Shown: positions 26,864 through 39,654 of the stretch, in pieces | Numbering within the stretch: position 1 is the first letter of the stretch | How the letters are laid out: every line of letters begins with the position of its first letter | Assembly: GCF_020382885.2 (NCBI RefSeq) | Contig: NC_058513.1 | Coordinates: forward strand, 7,448,774-7,512,773 | DNA: 64,000 nt | Origin: Scatophagus argus | Lineage: Eukaryota; Chordata; Actinopteri; Scatophagidae | Reading direction: 5' to 3' | Translations under genes and position numbers: made by a program | The notes under the pieces: model-generated | The model's input: the letters and a program-made list of their open reading frames with translations, nothing else | Databases searched by the model: none | Told to the model about the DNA's origin: nothing

Positions 26864-29800
26864 CTAGTACATAACACCGTCAACTGAGCCAACAAAAAAT
26901 TCACCTTGGCTGGGAATTTCTAGCAGTGTACTACCTGGCTCTTGTTTGGGGCCTTGGGTAGAGTGGTGTGTCTTTCTCTTCATATTTCTGGACACTAATT
27001 GATAATGTTCAAAAGCTGGGAAGAAAATATGGTTGAAGAAATGATCAAGTGTCTGGATCCAAAGCTCCACTTCACAGCCTTTGGCCTCCATTCCTCTGGT
27101 TTGCATGCACTTTCCTTCCCTTCTATGCTCTTCTGTCAGCTCTACAGGAAACGTGACACATGTTACATTGGGAATCAAAATAGTTTTGAGGATTATGAAG
27201 GACAATACAGTATGCTTTCACTTTATGAACATAGTATGTATAATCCATTATTTGAACGAATCAGCAAATAATCATCAAACCAAACCTGCAGGTTGAGGTT
27301 CTTCACTGATTTTAGTTTCAACATCTTGTTGATTGTCCATGTCCTGAGCACTGAATAATTCTGCTTTGTCACTTGATGTCTCCATCTATGATGAGATGTA
27401 AACACAGTCATGATTATAAAGCTCGCAGCATTAATATCCACAGCAAGGATATAACAATCGCAAATTTCTGATTCAATATTTTTTTTTAAAAAAAGATGCT
27501 GTTGCAACCAACCTCCACAGATTTGGTGGCTGGAGATTTCAGCAGTGATTTGGGAATTACATGGGGCTGGATAGAAATTAAAACAACTGTAAAAGCCACT
27601 TGTGTTTTGTTTTGTGGTGTAATACCCCTCTTTACTTGACAGAATAAAAGTCATAGTGTGCTAGAATAACCATACCCTACATGGAATGGCTAAGTGGTGC
27701 AGAGGTTTATGAGAAGCTCAGGAAAGTGTCTAACCGACTGGGAAAGGCTGTTTGTAGTCTGCAAAATGTTCTCGTTGACCTCCGCAGGTAGATCATTCCT
27801 GGCCTCAGTGTCAGTGTTGGATGGTGACTGTCCCTCCTCTAGACCTTCAGAAACCTGCTGACATTTCACTTCAGCAGAGCCAAGAAGTACCTCAAAAAAC
27901 TCTAGGAATGTAATCTGCAGCAGACAGTATGAGACAACAGTGAAAGGTATATAGAGGGGGAAGGAATACACAAAATATGCTAACACTTCAATGGGCACTG
28001 AGACATAATCAATGAGTCAGCTGGTGCAAACAAGACAGGCGGACCTCCAGATCCACACATGAGGACAGGTTGCTGGGGTCACGGCTCTCTGCAGTGATGA
28101 TCTCCAATAATCTTGTTGTGGTCAGGTTATTGTCCAGCAGAAGGAGATCCTAGCAGGAGTTGTCAGAGATGAAAAACAGAGTGGATCAAACTGAATGTTG
28201 ACAAAAGTTTCTTGTATTTTTTCCAGACATATAATGAATTTAATTCTTTCATGAAGTCATTCAGAATAGGATCACCCTCTAGTTTGGTTGTAGTAACAAA
28301 CAGAAAATCCAGATGTTCCTTATGCTAAATTGAAAAATGAGTAAGAAGCAGTTTATATGCAGTTTATATGGATATCTTGGTGGTACAGTCTGTTGCACCT
28401 TGAACATCCACAGCAGTTCTCGACAGGTCATGGTCTTGTCATCTCTGGGGGCTGGATTGACTTTGCAGTAAGCCTCATAGATTTCCCAGCACTTCTTTAA
28501 GTAGTTCACTGCCACCACAGCACAGTCCGGCTTCCCAAACAGGAACCCTGGATCAGCACAGCCATGGTTAATGAGCACAGCTGTTGCTATATAATGTCAA
28601 GCAAAGCATCAATTTCTGTAAGTCTGTCATCACAGACAAATCAAGCTAAAACTCCAGACAAGCAAGGAACCTGCAAACTGATTGTGCCCTGATAGACAGA
28701 ATTATCAACACCGATTGTTCTTTTCTTCACTATTTTGCTATTATTCAATATTACTCAATGAAATAACTGGTTTTGCAAAATATATTTCTAATGCTGTATA
28801 AAATCAGTTTGCAGGCTCCTTTGCCATCTTCGTCAGGTGCACATGGGTCAATAACATTACATTATTAGCACCTTTTACATTCGTTGCATTGGGAAGGATG
28901 TTGTCTGTCATCAGTTTGGAAAAGCAGGCAGCCAGAAGGTTCTTGTGTGACCTGCAAAAAAGAGAAGTTATGTTTCCCCCACACAAAATCAAGGAGCAGA
29001 GGTGAAAATAAAGTTTCAATTCAAATTGTGTCCTTTCGGTGTCCCCATGTTACTTTTCCAATGAAAATCTGGCAAATATATCATTACTGGAGCTCATTTA
29101 TGACTATGTGGAAATTTTCTGTGACATCTTGAACTCTTTTCACACAGATAATGTTTGAAATTCATTTTTATCAAGTGAACAAGAGTCTACAGACAGGATC
29201 GTGAACCTCGTGAACATCAGCACGCTGACATGCCCACAATGACAATGCCAATATGCTAAACCATCTTAGTTTAGAATGTTATTCTTTTGACCTGATGACG
29301 GTACTAAAATGAACGTTGAGCTCACCAGAGTTATTATGATTTATCCTGAGGTGAGTATGAATGTGTATACCAAATTCCACATCAGTCTGTCCAAAAGTTT
29401 TTATATAGCCTTACCATATTATTTCACTCAAAACTAAACATGAGAACTACACAGCAATGTAAGAGTAAAAGTCACCAAAGTGATTAAAATTCATCCTCTG
29501 GGGACTTTAAATATCTAATATCTTTCACTGCAATCCATAGTTGTCAAGATTTTTCAGTTTGGATCAAAGTGGTGGACTGATCTTGTCATAACCTTGTCGA
29601 GAGCATGGCTAAAATGTTCTTAGGTACTTAGAAGTTCAAAATCAAGAGATGCAAGCATTTCATCTACAGGTGAAGATCTATTAGGAGTCATTCCTTACAC
29701 CATGTCCTTATGGTAGATGTGATAGGCCACAATCACTAGACAGCTGAGGAGCTTTCGAAGAAGCATGGGAGTGAAAGGAGAGTGGATCTCTGCTGTAGTG

Positions 29801-32800
29801 GCATCGTCTGAGACACACAGAGAGTAAAAACATTAGGCATAATATCCAAGTTTACAAAAAAAAACAAAACTGTGATTATGAGGCTCTCAATGTCCTGTCC
29901 TCTGTGCGTGAGGTGGATATTTGTTTGGTGGAAAGATGGTGAGCGCTACTCTTACTAACCTCTGATAAAACGGTCGATCTGTGTCAGAGTAATGTCGTGA
30001 TGGTGGATGTTACAGTCTTTGAGCAGGCGCCAGAGCTGCAGGCGGGTGAGCAGGAAGCAGTTATCTGGAGACTGGGCATAGCCAAGTTTGCTGTAGAAAC
30101 TGTAAATAGACCTCAGCTCTTTGGCATGCATCAGAACCACAAACTCCACCTGTAACATATGAGCCACAGCATTAAGGGGTAGGAGCTGGGATGAAAATAA
30201 AGTCACGAGGCAAAGATTTTACTGTGTGCGTGAAGCCGAACCCGACCTGTTTCCGTTCAATGTCCCGATCTTTCTCAGGAATCATGTCCAGGAGATATTC
30301 GATGTTCAGAGTCATCTCTGGTAAGACAGAAACAGATGAATCACTACCTGACAGAAGAGATGCACCTGTAACAAGATACAAAAATTGTAAGTCATTGAAC
30401 CTGAGAGCTGTAACACTGTAAATGATCTTGTTCAAGGCAGCTGAGAATTTTGAAAGTACTGTAGGTGTTTACCATGCAGAGGAACGGCAGCTCTGTTTCC
30501 ATTCATGTTAGGTGTCATCAGCTGATCATCCGTAAGCTCTCCTTCAAAGACATGCCCATCCTTAAAAGTTAATTTTCCCTGTGAACCGCACAGCATAATC
30601 ACTTTTACAATTGCTTTTACTTACATCCATGTGTACCTCAGTGCTGCCGGAGGACGAGTGCTGACTTTGAAATGGGTTTCATATCTGAAAGCCAGATTAT
30701 GGTAATCATAATCTTCTGCTATTTGTAATGCAATTCTAAAGCATTAATGGAAAGTATTTGCAACTTCCCTGCAAGGAGCCTCCAATTTTTTTCACTTTGA
30801 ATTTTACTCTATTCTGAGATGTACGTGCATCGACCATGATAGGCAATACTACATCACTGATTAACCTTTGCATGTCTTTTGTTGTTACTCCACTCCCCTT
30901 CATAGACTGCACCACTGGGGTAGTAAAAGGTCCCCTGTCCATGCCTTTGACCCTGAAAGAAATCCCCTGTGTACTGATTGCTCAGGGAAAACTGAGATCC
31001 ATCTGCTTGCCTCAGGTTCCAGATGTGTGTGCCTCGTCCATGCTGCTGGAAAGGACAGCTCATGTGATTCACAACAAAAATATAAATCGGGTCTGACTTT
31101 TGAGGAGGATAAAATTCTAGTGCAATGCCTGATCTCATAAACTGAGACATTGTCTGGAAGAGGGCTAGCATGACACTACATATGTGTGCTTGTTATGCTT
31201 TCAGACCTGGATGCCATTTTGCCACATGCCAGCATACTGCTGTCCAAGGTTTAGCCACCTCATCGTGCCCTCTCCATGTCTCAGGTTGTTCTTCCACTCA
31301 CCACAGTAAAGGTTACCTGTGGGGTAACTGGTAAAACACAGATGTCACCTTTGGGCAGTTCTAGTAGCTAAGGCTACAGATTAGATCGTGTACTCTACAC
31401 GTACCATCTCACTCCCCATCCCTCTCTGTTGTTCTTCACCCAGTCTCCTTTGTACCAAGAGGTCTTGTCCTTGTTATAATACACTGCTCCCTATAACACA
31501 AAGACAATCAATTAAAAAATAACAAAAATTAAATCTAAAAAAAAAAGACTGTACCTGATATAAATTTGTGGATCCTACCTTTCCATGCCTCTTGCCCTGA
31601 TCCCACTGTCCTGTGTATGACACACCATTTTTTGCACATTTGTAGGTTCCAATCCCATGTCGTATCCCGTTGTACACCTCCCCCTTATAGGAGCTGCCAT
31701 CTGGCCAGGTGTACGTGCCCTGGCCAGCAGGCATGTTGCACACAAATCCTCCCTGTTGAATTAGAAATTCAGTTCAAGATTTTGTTTGCATTCATTGCAA
31801 CTGTCAAACTCCTCATTTCTTTATATTCTGTTTTATTTTACATAGTCTAATTTAGTTGAATTAGTATGGAAGCAGGAAGCATTTTAGGTACGCATTAGTT
31901 AGTTAAAACCAATACGGTTTTTGTGTCATTAGTGTGCCCTACCTCATATTTCAATCCACCTGCCCGTATGAAGACACCATGTCCATCCATAAGTCCTTTG
32001 GAAAACATCCCCTATAGAAAAACAAATATTTATTTATTTTTTTATATTTCCACAGTGTATTTGAGAATCCAATTTGTATTTTTGCATTGTTTTGGCATTA
32101 CACATCAGAAAAAAAAGATGCAGTTTCAAATACTTCGATATAAAAATAATATTAACGCTATTATTGATATTGATAAGTATTATTACTAATCATATTAATT
32201 ATTCACACAATTATTCATATTCTTATCATTATCTATAGTAATTTATCATTGCTATAATGATAATGATAATAATATTATTATTGCAAGGATTTTAATTATA
32301 TTTTCAAGACGCTGAAAGGCAAGTTTTTCATTTAAGTAGATATATTATTGCTTGCCTAATGTTCTACAATAGGTTGAGGTGTTCGTAAAGCACGTATTTA
32401 TTGTACTGAAAAATGAAACACAGTCTCTCTCGTGGTGTCAAAATGGACCATTATCTGTACTGAACCTTGTACATATGGCCTCCTTCGAAAGATGCGAGTC
32501 CTTCTCCATGAAACTGGCCCTCACACGTTTCCCCTTCGTATCTGTCAGTGAGACACAAACATTTAGCTAGTCGAGCATGTGGGTGTCGTAAAAAACAACA
32601 TTTTTTAAGTGTTGATTTACCTCTGTACAGTTAAGCAACAGAGTGTGAGGAGTTCATTGATGTCATCATCACTCTCGGGCAGCTTGTTATGGCCTTTGAG
32701 GCTGCTTCGGCTCTGCTCCTCATCCGCTGAATCCTTTAAAATGGCAGAGCAGTTCACTAACTTTCTTCTTTCTTTTTCCTCCGCTGTCTTTGGCAGCTCT

Positions 32801-32883
32801 GCGTCTCTGCGTCCAGGAGTTTTCTTGTTGTCCTGTTTATCGCTGTTAATCGTAGTCGTCTTCTTTTCTTTACCCTGTGTCAT
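26864..32883 (-). CDS. rsph10b: RSPH10B, radial spoke head protein with MORN repeats
   Basis: RSPH10B is a radial spoke head component of motile cilia and sperm flagella. Exons in order on the - strand: 32883-32621, 32541-32466, 32011-31943, 31752-31579, 31490-31405, 31327-31207, 31042-30866, 30578-30473, 30365-30247, 30149-29960, 29807-29699, 28951-28872, 28547-28399, 28149-28045, 27914-27735, 27566-27513, 27385-27286 and 27093-26864, giving about 795 residues. After a Lys-rich N-terminus come about eleven MORN repeats, for example YKGEVYNGIRHGIGTY and YCGEWKNNLRHGEGTM. A helical C-terminal half follows with motifs shared with the human protein (LRSIYSFYSKLG, IHHHDITL, KKCWEIYEAYC, ITFLEFFEVLLG). 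The last exon supplies ELWIQTLDHFFNHIFF, like the human NTWVNNMYVFFVNTLF region, but its donor is weak (GTTTGG). If that donor is not used, the protein ends at 27275 after 722 residues. The gene is convergent with dlgap5 and downstream of pms2. Confidence 0.88.
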
Positions 32884-32913
32884 TTTGCGCCCTTAGTGTA
32901 TCTGTATAGGATC

Positions 32914-32927
32914 CTCTCCATGGCAAC
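32914..32927 (-). promoter_or_regulatory. rsph10b: Likely RFX X-box of rsph10b
   Basis: CTCTCCATGGCAAC on the + strand matches the palindromic X-box GTTGCCATGGCAAC at 11 of 14 positions, with one perfect half site. It lies 31-44 bases upstream of the rsph10b start codon. Ciliary genes are commonly driven by RFX factors through such sites close to the start. The motif is visible; binding is inferred. Confidence 0.5.
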
Positions 32928-32980
32928 GGACTACGGCAACCTTTATTAGTCAAAAAGGCCATTTAACACTTGCAGCGTTT

Positions 32981-33190
32981 CAGTGGTGGACTGTAACCAA
33001 ATACACTGACTGTAGTACCGCACTTATGTACCAATTCAAGATACTTAAGATTTTTTTGTCTTTTATGCATCACTGCTAAGGATTATTATTATTTCACTTT
33101 TTATATTTATAGTAATTTTGCTATTACTTTAAGGTTTTGAATGCAAGACTTATAGCTCAGTGTGGTATTAAATCCTTCTTCCACAAGTGG
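32981..33190. repeat. Dispersed teleost repeat between rsph10b and pms2
   Basis: It begins CAGTGGTGGACTGTAAC and ends near CTTCTTCCACAAGTG, so the ends form short imperfect inverted repeats. Inside are ACTTAAG words and TGCAAGACTTATAGC. It seems to be an internally deleted copy of the family also present at 2096-2450. The rest of the 650-base interval between rsph10b and pms2 shows no gene. The family assignment is from memory. Confidence 0.5.
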
Positions 33191-33532
33191 ATTTAAAGGT
33201 ACAGACAACAGAAAGCAGCGACACATGTTGCAATATATCTTGTTCATTACTTCTAATAATTAGGTGTTGAAATATACAAACTATTATTTTTGATGCAAAA
33301 TACGAATAAAATCAGAACATACCTCAACAGATTTCGAGAAAAACAAGCAATCAATCAAGCAATGTCAAGCATCTGAACAATACTAATATACAGTATCTTG
33401 GCTTTGGACCTATTCTTGTCTGTCGTGGTACATCAGCAAGAGTGATGTTTAACAGAAATAAACTACAATGGAAGCGCTGTGTATAATAAGTCAGTGTAAT
33501 GTACAGCTCTCCGGGAGCCCTCCTTCACATGG

Positions 33533-34375
33533 TCAGTCTTGAGAGAGGATGTCCAGGTTGGCGAGGTGTCTCATGGTGGGCCTGCCGTGAGGACAGTTCC
33601 AAGGATGCTCAATCTCCCCCATGTGAACCAGGAGCTTCTTCATCTCACTGACACTCAAAGCAGTGCCGATCATCACCTTCAGACGAACATAACCAAAATG
33701 AAAGATTATGTGACAGAAAAATACTAACTTTATTCAATTAGTCTGCAGCAAAACTGAATAACAAGCAGCCTTACTGAGGGTATTTAAAGGACCATCACAG
33801 TGCTTTTATATTTTACATTTCTGCAAATCACATCTCACAGTTCGACCTAAACTTACACTTATTTCAGATGAGAATTACAATTAACTTGCAGGGGTTCAAT
33901 GGTTTCATATACACGTCCACTCGGATGAAAAGTTTATTTTCATAGTGCAAGGAAGTGACAGGAAAGACAGACAAACGATGAAAAACTAAAATGTCCTGCT
34001 TTCCAAACTAGTGTTTAGTGGTACATTTGTGTAGACCAATAACCACTAATGACCAGGGTGGGACAATAACATTCATATGATGACTGCTGATTCTAATCTA
34101 AAGCTAAAACCTGGTCTACGTTAAATACTTTAAAGTGTGGGTTTATCATCACTACAAACTCACAGATTTTCGACAGGCTCTAGAGGCAAACATCTGCCTG
34201 ACACGGGATGGTCGACACATGACCCCAGGGCTGTCAGTAAGCATGAAGATCAGCTCTTCAATGTCGGCCGGGCCAAATGTCCAGTTTTTGCTGGTGGGCA
34301 GAGACACCAGTTTAATCCTCTCCATCACCTGAGCTGCAATCACAGTGAAAACAACAAAAAAAACATAAAAAAGGT

Positions 34376-34467
<92 letters not shown>

Positions 34468-37400
34468 AACCAAAATGGGAAATAACTGCTTTGAACTTGA
34501 AATAAAACGAGCTCATGTTTAAGAGGTACATGTTCATACCATCCTCATCGATGAGAAATTCAAAGCCATTCTTCTGGAAAATTTCAATGTTCTCAATCAG
34601 TACATTTTCACTGACAGCAGTGAGGTGAAGCTTCTGAGGGCTGTAAATATAACAGAAAAACAAAAAACAAAAAAAATCAAAACAAGATCGTTGGCCAATA
34701 CAAGAAAGGTAACATTCTTTGCTTGACTCACGCTATGAGTTTCTGTCCTTGGAGCACAGTGTGCTGCTGCAGCATCTCAAAGTTGTACTTCTCATCCGTA
34801 GCATGTTGGTCAATAATGAAGATGTCAGAGTTGAGTTTGGCAATAATGAAGCCCAGGTTGAACTGACCGATGATCTCCATCTGTTTAAACATATCCTTAC
34901 TGTTGAGATGAAAGAAAGATCATTTACTGTTGTGGACATTATACACTAATATTGTCAAGTTCACACAGTTGCAGAGGAATAAAATCCTACCTGATCTCTT
35001 TCTTGAGCTCATCCTCTGCACTCTGGTTTTCTCCAGGGTTGATCTTGGCTCTGAAGCGCCGATAGCGTAGAACCTCCCCGGCTCTCTGTGCCTGCTGGTC
35101 CCGTAACCTCTTCATCTTTCCTGCCAGCTCTTGTAAAGAGAACTGAAGAGGCACCGTCCTCCTGTGCAGGCAGACTGGAGCATCCACCGTCACAGAGGAT
35201 TTCTTTGAAAAAGTGTTCAGTTTGTGTTCTGTAGGGAAATGTGGTTTTTGTGTCCTGGCCCTTTTGGAATCCGGGCTCACAGCGTGGTCCTCATTGGAAC
35301 TGCATGGTTCAGTCTGTAACTCTGCTTCTTCAGGAACAGCATGACTATTGTTAGATGTTTCTTCAAATGTTTCTATTAGAATGCTGGGTCTGTTGGCGGC
35401 CAGTGCCGGAGAAATGAACTCCAGGTCTGAATGCTGACTATCTGGTGTTGCCATGGCAACGTCACAACTGGATACAGCACCGTCTTTCTCAGAGTCTGTA
35501 TTAGTGAACGTCGTTCCGTACCTGAACCCATCCAGTGCTGACTTTCCCATGGGGGAGCATTTTGCAAGATCTCTTGTGGCAGTGCCCTTAAAAAAAGACT
35601 GCAGTGTTTTCTGTGTGGGGACATTGCTGGGAGCTTTTGCCACACTTGACTTATTCCCAGAATTGGAGGTATGATGACTTGAAAAAGCAGCTTTGAGGCC
35701 GGCCAGGTTGAGGGATGACTTTGGGCTCTGAGCAATCGGTTCCTCTCCAGGTTCTGGCGTCTTGTCACAGATTTCAGATGCTGCTGTATCTGAAGTCAAA
35801 ATAAACAAGTAACAGTCAAAACTAATGCACTGGAAAAGAACTCAAAAGAATAGTATATAAATCTTAGGTACTGATAAAAAGGATGTAAGGATGAGCTCTT
35901 ACTGCTTCTGCTGGGTACGGGTGTATAGTTCAGGCTGATTTTATTAACTCCAGCCTCGTACATGTTAATAAGTGAGGTCTTCAGAATGGCCAGCAAGAGT
36001 TTCTCCTCTTGAAGGAAAATCTGTCGTTTGTCTGGGGTTACGTTCACATCCACACAGTCTGAAACAACACCACAGAAACACTGATATAGGACAGAAAGTC
36101 AGCGGCGTCTTTCTGAAATGACTTTGGTTCAACTGTTTGCTTACCGGAGGCAACAGCTATGTTCAAGGCAACAAATGGATATTGATGTCTGTTGTACATA
36201 TGGTACACCTCGTTCACAAGTTTGGTCACCTGCAAATTGGGAGAAAACAGAGATTAGGCTGGAGGCTGAACCACCTCAAATCCCCTGCTTAACAGGGGGA
36301 AATCAAACATGAATTACCTTAAGAGGATCACATGGGCGCTTGTTAATGAAGAAGAACTGCCTGTCTGTGGCACTTCTCCCAACACCATGGTCTCCTCGTG
36401 ACACAAACCCTGTGATGCTGCCAAAACAGAGTTTTTATCTTTAAAATAACTGATTTATTTGCAGAGAGGGTATAAACAGGACTTCCATACAGTGGCATCA
36501 CTCACAAAAATAACTGTTTGGGTATATCAGCATCTTTGAGTCCATATTCTTCAATAATACTTTCTGCGGGGGACACTTGCTGAAAAGGCAGAAGACTTTG
36601 TAGCTGCAGAAGACATAGGAGACATTGGAATTCAGTATTTAACAAACCAAATAAGGACAGTAGAGACAAGAAAAGTGTGAGACCAATGTTCCAACCTGTT
36701 TTGGTCCAAATATGGCTCCTATGTTATCTTTCATACTCTGGCTTCCACTGGTGCTAAGGACTGTGCTGCGTTTTCCCTGCCCATTTTGGTTGGAGCAAGT
36801 AATACGCACTCCTGTAGAGATGATACAGTAGGCCTGGAGGACATGTAACATTTTGGCATACTCCTGAAAATACAGAACAATGAAATATGTCACCAAGTTG
36901 AATAACATAGGCTGTTTAAAACAATAAGTTTAAAGATACTGCATGAAAGTTGACAATTACAAGGCATAACAAGTCATATTCCGAGAAAAGGGTTAAATTG
37001 AAAATTTTAATCGAATCCTTGGTGTTAGGTTTAATAAGTGCAGTCAATACATGGTGCAAAGAGAATTGCCTGAAGCTTAATATCATCAAACAAATGGAGC
37101 TTGTGATGGACTACAATGAATCAAATATGGATGTTGCTACAAACAAGCTACACCATACTAAAATGCAGATACTTCACACAGATCTTTAGGGGAACAGCAC
37201 AGAAGATCTATGCAATCAGCACAGCTTCAACATGAACACACAAGATTAGGTTGATTATGGTTTTGAAGGATGGACAGAAAAGTGCAAAGTCAATGCAAGA
37301 AAATTTTAGACAACATGAAAGGAAATCATTGGATGCCCTGAATGTAGAAAAAACTGCAAAATAAAAAGAGTTTTCATACATGAAACACCATCTGGAGTTT

Positions 37401-38846
37401 GAGAGAATGAATGTGATTTGTAGTCATATAATAGTGTACAGAAACGTGTGAATGATCCTGTAATGACTGACCTTCTTGATATTGCGTTGGAACTCCTTGT
37501 GTCGAACAGGCAGGGTGTAGAAGAGCTGCTGCAGGCTGACCGTGGAGCCTTGCTGCCGGGGATGAGGTGACTGCTGTACTAGGTGGCCTTTGTGGTCAAA
37601 AACCAGCTTGCTACCCACCTGGCTGGACTCGTGGCACGTCACCACACCCAGGTTACTGTAGCAAAGGGGTCGAAGGGAACGGTGAGGCAACAGGTAAAAT
37701 ACGTTTATGTGCTGATTTAATGTGACTGTTAATGTGTTTTACCTGAGAGCACACAAAGAGCTGAGAGCTTCACCTCTGAAGCCAAATGTTTCCACATGAA
37801 TGAGATCAGAGAAGTCCCTCAGTTTTGATGTGTGATGCTTCAGTGCTGTGGAACAGATGGAAGAACTTTCATTTCACCAAAAAGACAGAGAAAAGTTTGA
37901 GTAACTGCACGGGGATAAACAAAGCTGACACTTACTCAGCCCTTCAAAGTTGGCTTCTTCTACTCCTTTTCCATTGTCTGACACTTCCACTAGCTCGGCT
38001 CCACAATCCTTCAGCCTGACATCTGGAACAAGCAACGATAACTCAAAACATGATGCTGCAATTTCAGCCAAGAGTTTAAGATAAATCACCATCTCCTTTT
38101 GTACTTAACTATGACAACAGAGGCACTTTGTCCTTTTACCAAAGACATCAGGATTATTTTGTCACTATTCCTGTAGCACTCAAGAGTGATTGGTGGAGTA
38201 TCAGAACCAAATCAGAACACAGAAAACCCCAGTATAATACAGTGCGAATCAGTACTTACCAATGTTGGTGGCCCCTGCATCGATGCTGTTTTCCACCAGC
38301 TCCTTGACAGCAGTGGCCAAAGTCAGCACAACCTGTCCGGAGCAGATTTGATGCACTGAGTGCTTGTCAATGGCCTTGATGGCTCCGGCAGGTTCAGAGC
38401 TGCTGAGAAGAAAATCAGTACTAAGTGACGATAATGCGTAAAAAAAAAATCAAAGATGTTAGAAGCTACTTAAACCACGTGGTCTGTAATGTGTAATCAG
38501 TGATGAATGGAAGAGGACCGTGGGAATTCCAGGTGAGATAAATATAAAATGTGACCTCTTACTGAAATAAATTTTGCTGGGAAAGTTGGCTATTGTACAA
38601 TATTGCAGAGTGTTTTTGTTATTCTGTTAAAAATGTGTTTCTTTAAATGTGAGTAGGGATACATAATATACAAGTTGCAGATTTTTCAGTGCAGTAGTTT
38701 CAGGCTCAAATGGATTTACATGAAAATGAACAGGCTGGGTCTAAAAACGTTTAAAGTTACAGATTTGCATGAGGTAAAAACAAAATATGTGCAGGCGACG
38801 TAAATAAGGGAATACTTTGAACGCTAGCTTACCACGCATCAGACAT
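33533..38846 (-). CDS. pms2: PMS2, MutL-alpha mismatch repair endonuclease
   Basis: PMS2 pairs with MLH1 and nicks the discontinuous strand in mismatch repair. Exons on the - strand: 38846-38833, 38399-38260, 38022-37936, 37845-37743, 37655-37472, 36863-36696, 36603-36506, 36417-36318, 36229-36145, 36058-35903, 35789-34991, 34899-34732, 34640-34540, 34333-34164 and 33676-33533, giving 838 residues (human 862). The GHKL ATPase motifs are intact: [14 protein letters not shown] (Glu38), DNGKGVEE and [12 protein letters not shown]. The large exon encodes the variable linker. The endonuclease metal motif [12 protein letters not shown] starts at residue 675. The C-terminal zinc-site motifs [20 protein letters not shown] and [14 protein letters not shown] are complete. 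All introns are GT-AG; the intron at 34334-34539 carries a long TA microsatellite. The gene is divergent from eif2ak1. No sign of a pseudogene is seen. Confidence 0.97.
34376..34463. repeat. (TA)n microsatellite in a pms2 intron
   Basis: A pure TA dinucleotide run of about 88 bases lies inside the 206-base intron between the 14th and 13th coding exons, leaving only short unique flanks next to the splice sites. Such a run can form cruciforms and is likely to vary in length between individuals. Confidence 0.97.
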
Positions 38847-39654
38847 CTTCAAAGAGTAAAAAGCTTCAGGAGGTTATGTGGCTCTATGTACCACGGTGAA
38901 AGGATGATAGCCGCTAATTAATCGCCATTATCAAATGCAGTTAATTTGTTTTTAACCGCTTCACGAGATCAGGTTGTAAACACTAAAGTGAAGCTCGACC
39001 GCGCGACTGTGCATATTGTTCGCGAGTCTCACCTGTGCGCAAAACTGCGCAGTTTATTTATTACAAGTAATATAAAATGTAAAGTGTTTGAAAAAACAAC
39101 TGAACAAAACAAACACAAAATATACGAGTGATGACAACGTCAAACCAATTATACATAAACAAATCTTGTCAAAAACTATTGCCTCAAAAGTTGTAGCATT
39201 TCATCACCAAAGTCACCGGAATTCTGGTTTAGCTGTTAGGGCGCGTGTGCAGTTATCTCATATTATAGAAACGAACACGTTACTTTTTTGCAGGGTCATT
39301 CTCGACAGTTTAGAGCTGTGCCATCATACTTGTATATATATATATCTATATATAATACAACATGGATGTTGATTTTTGTAGTGTTTTTTATAGTGATCCT
39401 TAATATTGTTGTAAGTCAAGCAGATACATTGTCAGACGGTCCCTTTGAAACTGCCGTTGAATCATGTCCGCCCGCTGACTTAACTGACCATATGGAGGAG
39501 AAAGCTTCCACTGATTGATTCATGCGATGTAAACACTTGGGATGCCAGGTCTAGTACGTTTACTCTTCTGCTGGTATGGGTAGCTGCTGTGAATTGGGCA
39601 GCGTTTTAAAGTAAGGAGTTTAGTTTGACCAGTCGTCGTTTTTCACATACAAAA
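38847..39654. promoter_or_regulatory. Divergent promoter region of pms2 and eif2ak1
   Basis: Only 808 bases separate the two start codons, which face away from each other, so one bidirectional promoter probably serves both genes. There is no clear TATA box near either start. A TA-rich run lies at 39332-39355, and a short open frame with a hydrophobic N-terminus lies at 39366-39518. In human the PMS2 partner at this place is AIMP2; no aimp2 exon is seen here. Confidence 0.5.
39366..39518 (+). CDS. Possible 50-residue membrane or secreted microprotein
   Basis: The frame encodes 50 residues: a hydrophobic start (MLIFVVFFIVILNIVVSQA) followed by an acidic tail (VESCPPADLTDHMEEKASTD). This has the shape of a signal peptide or signal anchor. 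It lies in the probable 5' leader of eif2ak1, 137 bases before that start codon. Another ATG at 39362, in a better context, opens a 13-codon frame that overlaps it. I do not recognise the protein. It may be a real small gene, an upstream frame regulating eif2ak1, or chance. Confidence 0.22.
   Translation: MLIFVVFFIVILNIVVSQADTLSDGPFETAVESCPPADLTDHMEEKASTD

Noticed and set aside
27223-27654. 143-codon - strand frame across rsph10b exons
   Set aside because: It reads through introns in the wrong frame; the spliced rsph10b model explains the conserved parts.
34137-34663. Open frames on both strands rich in Tyr-Ile repeats
   Set aside because: They are translations of the TA microsatellite in a pms2 intron.
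38847-39654. Search for an aimp2 exon beside pms2
   Set aside because: None of the known AIMP2 motifs was found in any frame, and the space is too small for the gene.
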